Shown: piece by piece, positions 22,237 through 25,440 of the stretch
Layout of the letters: every line of letters starts with the position of its first letter
Position numbering within the stretch: the stretch's first letter is position 1
Source of the DNA: a bacterium UBP2_UBA2255
Lineage (GTDB): Bacteria; Edwardsbacteria; AC1; EtOH8
Assembly: GCA_002347565.1 (NCBI GenBank)
Contig: DDXR01000016.1
Coordinates: 1-25,440, forward strand
DNA length: 25,440 bases
Direction of reading: 5' to 3'
Position numbers and translations under genes: made by a program
Notes under the pieces: model-generated
Told to the model about the DNA's origin: nothing
Databases searched by the model: none
What the model saw: the letters and a program-made list of their open reading frames with translations, nothing else

Positions 22237-23645
22237 GCGACCACTACACCTTGCTGGGCGTCGGCCGCGGCGCCACCACCGAGGAGATCGCCATCGCCTA
22301 CCGGCGGCTGGCGCGCCAGCGGCACCAGGAGATGGGAGCCGCGGCAGACCTGGGCGCGCTGTCACTGGCCTACCGCATTCTGTCGTCGTCCGACCGGAGG
22401 CGCGAGTACGACCGGGGACTGCAGGACCTCGCGGGCGCGTACCTGCCGCCGGACCCCGCCCAGCCCACCGAGGCCGAGCGCAGCTACCAAGCCGGCCTGG
22501 AGGCGATGGAGAGGCAGGGCTACCAGGAGGCGGCCGGCTTGTTCACCAGGGCCATCGAGCTGTCGCCCCGGACCGCGCACTTCCACAGCCACCTGGGGCT
22601 GGCGCTGGGCATGTTCCGCGACCGGTTGGCCGAGGCCGAGCGGTGCTGCAAGCGGGCGGTGGGGCTGGATCCGGACAATCCCGAGTTGTTCTACAACTTG
22701 GGGTTCCTGTACCAGCGGCACAACCTCAACGACGCCGCCCAGGAGGCCTTCAGCAAAGCCCAGGAGGCGAGATCTATTCGCCAGGCCCGGCTGCGGCCGG
22801 CCGGCGGCGGGGTCATCGTGGTGGGCGCCTCCGGTGAATCTTCGGCCGGCGACCTGCTGCGGGAGCTGGAGACCCTGGAATCTGATTTCGCCGGCCGGGA
22901 GCCGGCGGTTCCGGCCGCGTCGCAGGAATCCGCAAGCCGGACGGTGGACAACGCCGACGACCTGCTGCGCGAGCTGGAGACGATAGAGTCCCAGGTCAAC
23001 GGCCAGGAGATGCAGCCGGAGGCGGCGGGGCAGGCGCCGCCGACAGCCACGGCGCCGGATGAGCCGGTTTCGGTGGACGACCTGCTACGGGAGCTGGCCG
23101 AGATGGAGAAGCAGGTCAGCCGGGCCGAGGCCGAGGAACCCCTCGCGCCCCCACAGAGCGGATTCGTGGCTCAGGCAGAAGCGGCCTTCACGCCGGTGCT
23201 GCCCGAGGCGGATATCTACCAGGAGACCCGGATCGACGAGTCGGACCTGGCGGCGCAGGCCGGGCAGCTGCTGGAGCAGGAGCCCCGGCCCCCGTCCGAA
23301 CCACTGCCCGTGCAGCAGGCGGCGCCGGTGCCGGATGCGCCGCAGAGCCAGTCCCTGCCGGAAGAATCAACCCCCGTCGCCCTGGCCGCCGACGACGGGC
23401 CGCTTCGCCTGGAGACCGCGGCCATCGAGCAGGAGCTCCCGCCCGTGCCAGGACCGGCCCCCATTTCCGAACCCGCCCAGGCGGAGCCCGTGCCGACGCT
23501 GCTGCGCGACAACGGCCATGGCGAGCCGGTGGACCCGGACGTGCAAAAGAAGATGCGCCAGCTGGAGGCGCTGGAGAGCGAGATGGAGGAGGAGTTGGCC
23601 CGGATCCGCCTGCAGCGGCAGAAGCTGCTGGGAACCGCTATATGA
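22233..23645 (+). CDS. J-domain-like/TPR protein lacking the HPD motif, 470 aa
   Basis: Residues 4-63 look like a J domain (HYTLLGV, AYRRLARQRHQE, LAYRILSSSDRRREYD). The HPD tripeptide needed to stimulate Hsp70 reads H31-Q32-E33, so co-chaperone activity is unlikely. About 82-183 holds three TPR-like helical pairs (including YQEAAGLFTRAIELSP, AERCCKRAVGLDPDNPELFYNLG and NDAAQEAFSKAQ). The rest is acidic, Pro/Ala/Glu-rich and probably disordered. It contains a repeated DLLRELE-type motif at residues 207, 243 and 283, and ends in a short coiled coil (MRQLEALESEMEEELARIR). It is translationally coupled to the membrane coiled-coil gene, and a strong terminator follows downstream. A scaffold or adaptor role is inferred; no enzymatic function is visible. 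Confidence 0.82.
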   Translation: MSDHYTLLGVGRGATTEEIAIAYRRLARQRHQEMGAAADLGALSLAYRILSSSDRRREYDRGLQDLAGAYLPPDPAQPTEAERSYQAGLEAMERQGYQEAAGLFTRAIELSPRTAHFHSHLGLALGMFRDRLAEAERCCKRAVGLDPDNPELFYNLGFLYQRHNLNDAAQEAFSKAQEARSIRQARLRPAGGGVIVVGASGESSAGDLLRELETLESDFAGREPAVPAASQESASRTVDNADDLLRELETIESQVNGQEMQPEAAGQAPPTATAPDEPVSVDDLLRELAEMEKQVSRAEAEEPLAPPQSGFVAQAEAAFTPVLPEADIYQETRIDESDLAAQAGQLLEQEPRPPSEPLPVQQAAPVPDAPQSQSLPEESTPVALAADDGPLRLETAAIEQELPPVPGPAPISEPAQAEPVPTLLRDNGHGEPVDPDVQKKMRQLEALESEMEEELARIRLQRQKLLGTAI

Positions 23646-23922
23646 ACGAACCTCGCTCTTGGCGGGGTCGTTTTGTCCACATCATTCGTTCGACGGTTAC
23701 AGGCATCAGGGTTTCCCCGAACAGAATGGATCAACGCCCGGATGGTTTCAGCGTTCGACCGCACCATATGCTATATGCTGGAATGCATGATACGGTAGAG
23801 TGCCGATTCATTTCGTTGCCGGAAGATGACCCCGCAGTGACCGCATGATGTCACTGGCATGCCATCATTCACCACGATGGGCAAGACGATCATGATGTGC
23901 GCCTTGTGTCCGTAAAAGGCGA
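23646..23922. other. Intergenic stretch without a supported gene
   Basis: This lies between the J-protein stop and the terminator stem. A 68-codon frame beginning at 23642 runs into it but has no ribosome site, no recognisable domain and mixed composition, so I do not call it. No tRNA, repeat or strong promoter was recognised. It may be a long 3' untranslated region. Confidence 0.5.
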
Positions 23923-23954
23923 AAACCCCGCAGCGCTGCGGGGTTTGTTTTTTT
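23923..23954 (+). terminator. Strong intrinsic terminator, probably bidirectional
   Basis: The self-complementary run 23923-23946 (AAACCCCGCAGC and its inverse complement) forms a GC-rich hairpin with a small central loop. On + it is followed by a T-tract to 23954, ending the coiled-coil/J-protein transcript. On - the stem is followed by TTTTCGCCTTTT, so it may also end the pilT transcript. Confidence 0.88.
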
Positions 23955-23969
23955 CCTCGGCGCCCAGTC

Positions 23970-25028
23970 TCACATCGTCTTCAGTATCTGCTGCAGATTG
24001 TCCGGGTCGGTGGTGCGGCTGAAGGCTTCGTCCAGGGTGATCACGTTGCGCTTGAACAGGCCCGCCAGCGACATGTTGAGCGTGGTCATGCCCTGCTTGG
24101 AGCTGGTCTGGATCAGGCTCTGCAGCTGGTAGGTCTTGGCCTCGCGGATCAGGTTGCGCACCGCGCCGGTGCCCACCATCACCTCGAAGGCCGCCACCCG
24201 GCCGCGGTTGTCCGACCGCTTCACCAGGATCTGCGACACCACCGCCACGAAGTTGACCGCCACCTGCATCCGGATCTGCGACTGCTGGTGCAGGGGGAAG
24301 ACGTCGATGATGCGGTCGATGGTCTGGACCGCGTCCGTGGTGTGGAGGGTGGCCAGCACCAGGTGGCCGGTCTCGGCCGCGGTGATGGCCAGCTGGATGG
24401 TCTCCAGGTCGCGCATCTCACCGATCAGGATGCAGTCCGGGTCCTGGCGCAGCACGTACTTGAGGGCATCGGCGAAGGTCAGGGTGTCCTGGCCCAGCTC
24501 CCGCTGGTTGACGATGGCCTTCTTGTCGGTGTGGACGAACTCGACCGGGTCCTCCACCGTCATGATGTGGCAGGGGTCGTTGGCGTTGCGATGGTCGAGG
24601 ATCGAGGCCTGGGTAGTGGACTTGCCGCAGCCGGCCGGGCCGGTGATCAGCACCAGGCCGCGCGGACGCATGGCGATGTCCTTGAGGGCGGCCGGGAACC
24701 CCATCTCGTCCAAGCTGGGGATGCGCTCGGGGATCAGCCGGAACACCATGCCCAGGCTGCCGCGTTGCTGGAAGACGTTGACCCGGAAGCGGCCGATGCC
24801 GGGCAGGTTGTAGGCCAGGTCCAGCTCCAGCTCGTCGCGGAACTTCTGCCACTGGGCCGGCGTCAGCAGCGAGGTGACGCACTGCCTGATATCGTCGGGC
24901 CCCAGCGGCGGAAGCTTGGCCTGCAGCAGGTCGCCGTTGATCCGCAGCAGCGGCGGGATGCCGATCTTGACGTGGAGGTCCGAGGCCCCGGCCCCGGCCA
25001 TGTGCTGCAGCAGCTGGTTCAGCTCCAT
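23970..25028 (-). CDS. pilT: PilT-family type IV pilus retraction ATPase, 352 aa
   Basis: This is a secretion-ATPase-superfamily (GspE/PilT) protein in the compact PilT form. It has an N-terminal PAS-like domain (SDLHVKIGIPPLLRINGDL near 16-34), Walker A GPAGCGKST at 130-138, an Asp box VEDPVEFVH at 158-166, Walker B CILIGEMRD at 199-207, and a His box ATLHTTDAVQTIDRIIDVFP at 226-245. Length matches PilT. It powers pilus depolymerisation at the inner-membrane face, driving twitching motility. Walker A has Ala-Gly-Cys where many PilTs have Thr-Gly-Ser, which still fits the consensus. I start at ATG 25028, 4 bases after the stop of the upstream paralogue; the frame is open further upstream but overlaps that gene. 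It lies convergent to the J-protein operon. Confidence 0.93.
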   Translation of the reverse strand: MELNQLLQHMAGAGASDLHVKIGIPPLLRINGDLLQAKLPPLGPDDIRQCVTSLLTPAQWQKFRDELELDLAYNLPGIGRFRVNVFQQRGSLGMVFRLIPERIPSLDEMGFPAALKDIAMRPRGLVLITGPAGCGKSTTQASILDHRNANDPCHIMTVEDPVEFVHTDKKAIVNQRELGQDTLTFADALKYVLRQDPDCILIGEMRDLETIQLAITAAETGHLVLATLHTTDAVQTIDRIIDVFPLHQQSQIRMQVAVNFVAVVSQILVKRSDNRGRVAAFEVMVGTGAVRNLIREAKTYQLQSLIQTSSKQGMTTLNMSLAGLFKRNVITLDEAFSRTTDPDNLQQILKTM

Positions 25029-25032
25029 CGGC

Positions 25033-25440
25033 TCACACCTTCCCCAGCATCCGCTCGAACTCGTGCGGGTTGGACGACTTGGCGATGGCGTCATCCATGT
25101 TGATCACGCCCTTGAGGTAGAGGTCCTTGAGGCAGGCGTCCAGGGTGACCATGCCGAACTTGGCGCCGCTCTGGATGTTGGAGTAGATCTGGTGGGTCTT
25201 GCCCTCGCGGATGATGGAGCGGATGGCCGGGGTGCAGGTCAGCACCTCGTAGGCCACCACCCGCCCCTTGCCGTCGGCCCGCGGCAGCAGGGCCTGGGAG
25301 AACACCGCCTGCAGCGTGGTCGACAGCTGCAGCCGCACCTGCTGCTGCTGCCCCGGCGGGAAGACGTCGATGATGCGGTCCACGGTCTGGGCGGCGTCGG
25401 CGGTGTGGAGGGTGGCCAGCACCAGGTGGCCGGTCTCGGC
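25033..25440 (-). CDS. Second PilT/PilU-family ATPase, C-terminal part only (cut by window edge)
   Basis: Only the last 135 residues are in the window; the N-terminal part with Walker A and B lies beyond 25440. The visible part begins in the His box (AETGHLVLATLHTADAAQTVDRIIDVFP) and runs through the C-terminal domain, ending in FERMLGKV. It aligns closely with the same region of the downstream PilT, with matching segments such as NLIREAKTYQLQS against SIIREGKTHQIYS. The two are tandem paralogues 4 bases apart, like pilT-pilU pairs, where one retraction ATPase assists the other. Which is the PilT equivalent cannot be decided from this fragment. Confidence 0.92.
   Translation of the reverse strand, partial: AETGHLVLATLHTADAAQTVDRIIDVFPPGQQQQVRLQLSTTLQAVFSQALLPRADGKGRVVAYEVLTCTPAIRSIIREGKTHQIYSNIQSGAKFGMVTLDACLKDLYLKGVINMDDAIAKSSNPHEFERMLGKV

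Noticed and set aside
23642..23848. 68-codon open frame after the J-protein gene
   Set aside because: It overlaps the preceding stop but lacks a ribosome site, conserved motif or convincing codon bias; better regarded as untranslated sequence.

Overview
The window is GC-rich bacterial DNA with compact gene spacing and many 4-base stop/start overlaps. It contains one sharply AT-rich block of about 4.3 kb (about 15035-19320). Signal peptides, a predicted outer-membrane beta-barrel, tandem PilT ATPases and a set of intergenic palindromic repeats suggest a Gram-negative-type organism, quite possibly an uncultivated lineage. I cannot name the phylum from the sequence. A FAD-less molybdenum hydroxylase and a YgeW/HyuA-type gene set suggest an anaerobic or facultative lifestyle; this is inference.

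Region 1 (59-15027, all + strand) looks like a purine or hydantoin-type N-heterocycle degradation locus related to the E. coli yge/hyuA/xdh cluster. In order it encodes a threonine-synthase-like PLP enzyme, a HyuA/dihydropyrimidinase-type amidohydrolase, the molybdopterin and 2Fe-2S subunits of a xanthine-dehydrogenase-family hydroxylase, a secreted oligopeptidase-B-like S9 peptidase, a SlyD-like FKBP with a Cys/His tail, a small beta-barrel-like protein, a nitroreductase-family flavoprotein, a MOT1-family molybdate/sulfate transporter, a YgeW-type carbamoyltransferase, a second and unusual fold-type-II PLP enzyme, MocA and an XdhC-family maturation factor. The logic is molybdate uptake (MOT1), cofactor cytidylation and insertion (MocA, XdhC), ring hydroxylation (XDH subunits), ring opening (HyuA), carbamoyl transfer (YgeW) and amino-acid handling (two PLP enzymes). 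Typical partners YgeX, YgeY, SsnA and YgfK are not in the window. Several gaps carry inverted-repeat elements.

Region 2 (about 15035-19320) is an AT-rich island carrying what looks like a complete BfiI-like Type IIS restriction-modification system. It has a PLD-superfamily (single HxK...GSxN) endonuclease on + and, convergent to it, two SPPY-type DNA methyltransferases on -. The upstream methyltransferase has an N-terminal MerR/excisionase-type helix-turn-helix. It is preceded by a near-consensus promoter whose start site is overlaid by a tandem 10-bp repeat, a good candidate for autoregulation.

Region 3 (19319-25440) returns to high GC. On - is a CHAD-sixA pair (polyphosphate-binding domain protein and phosphohistidine phosphatase). 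Divergent from it, with a strong promoter, are a membrane-anchored coiled-coil protein and a J-domain/TPR protein that lacks the HPD motif. These end at a strong, probably bidirectional terminator. Convergent to them are two tandem pilT-type retraction ATPase genes, the upstream one cut by the window edge. No tRNA, rRNA, CRISPR array, transposase or integrase was recognised.
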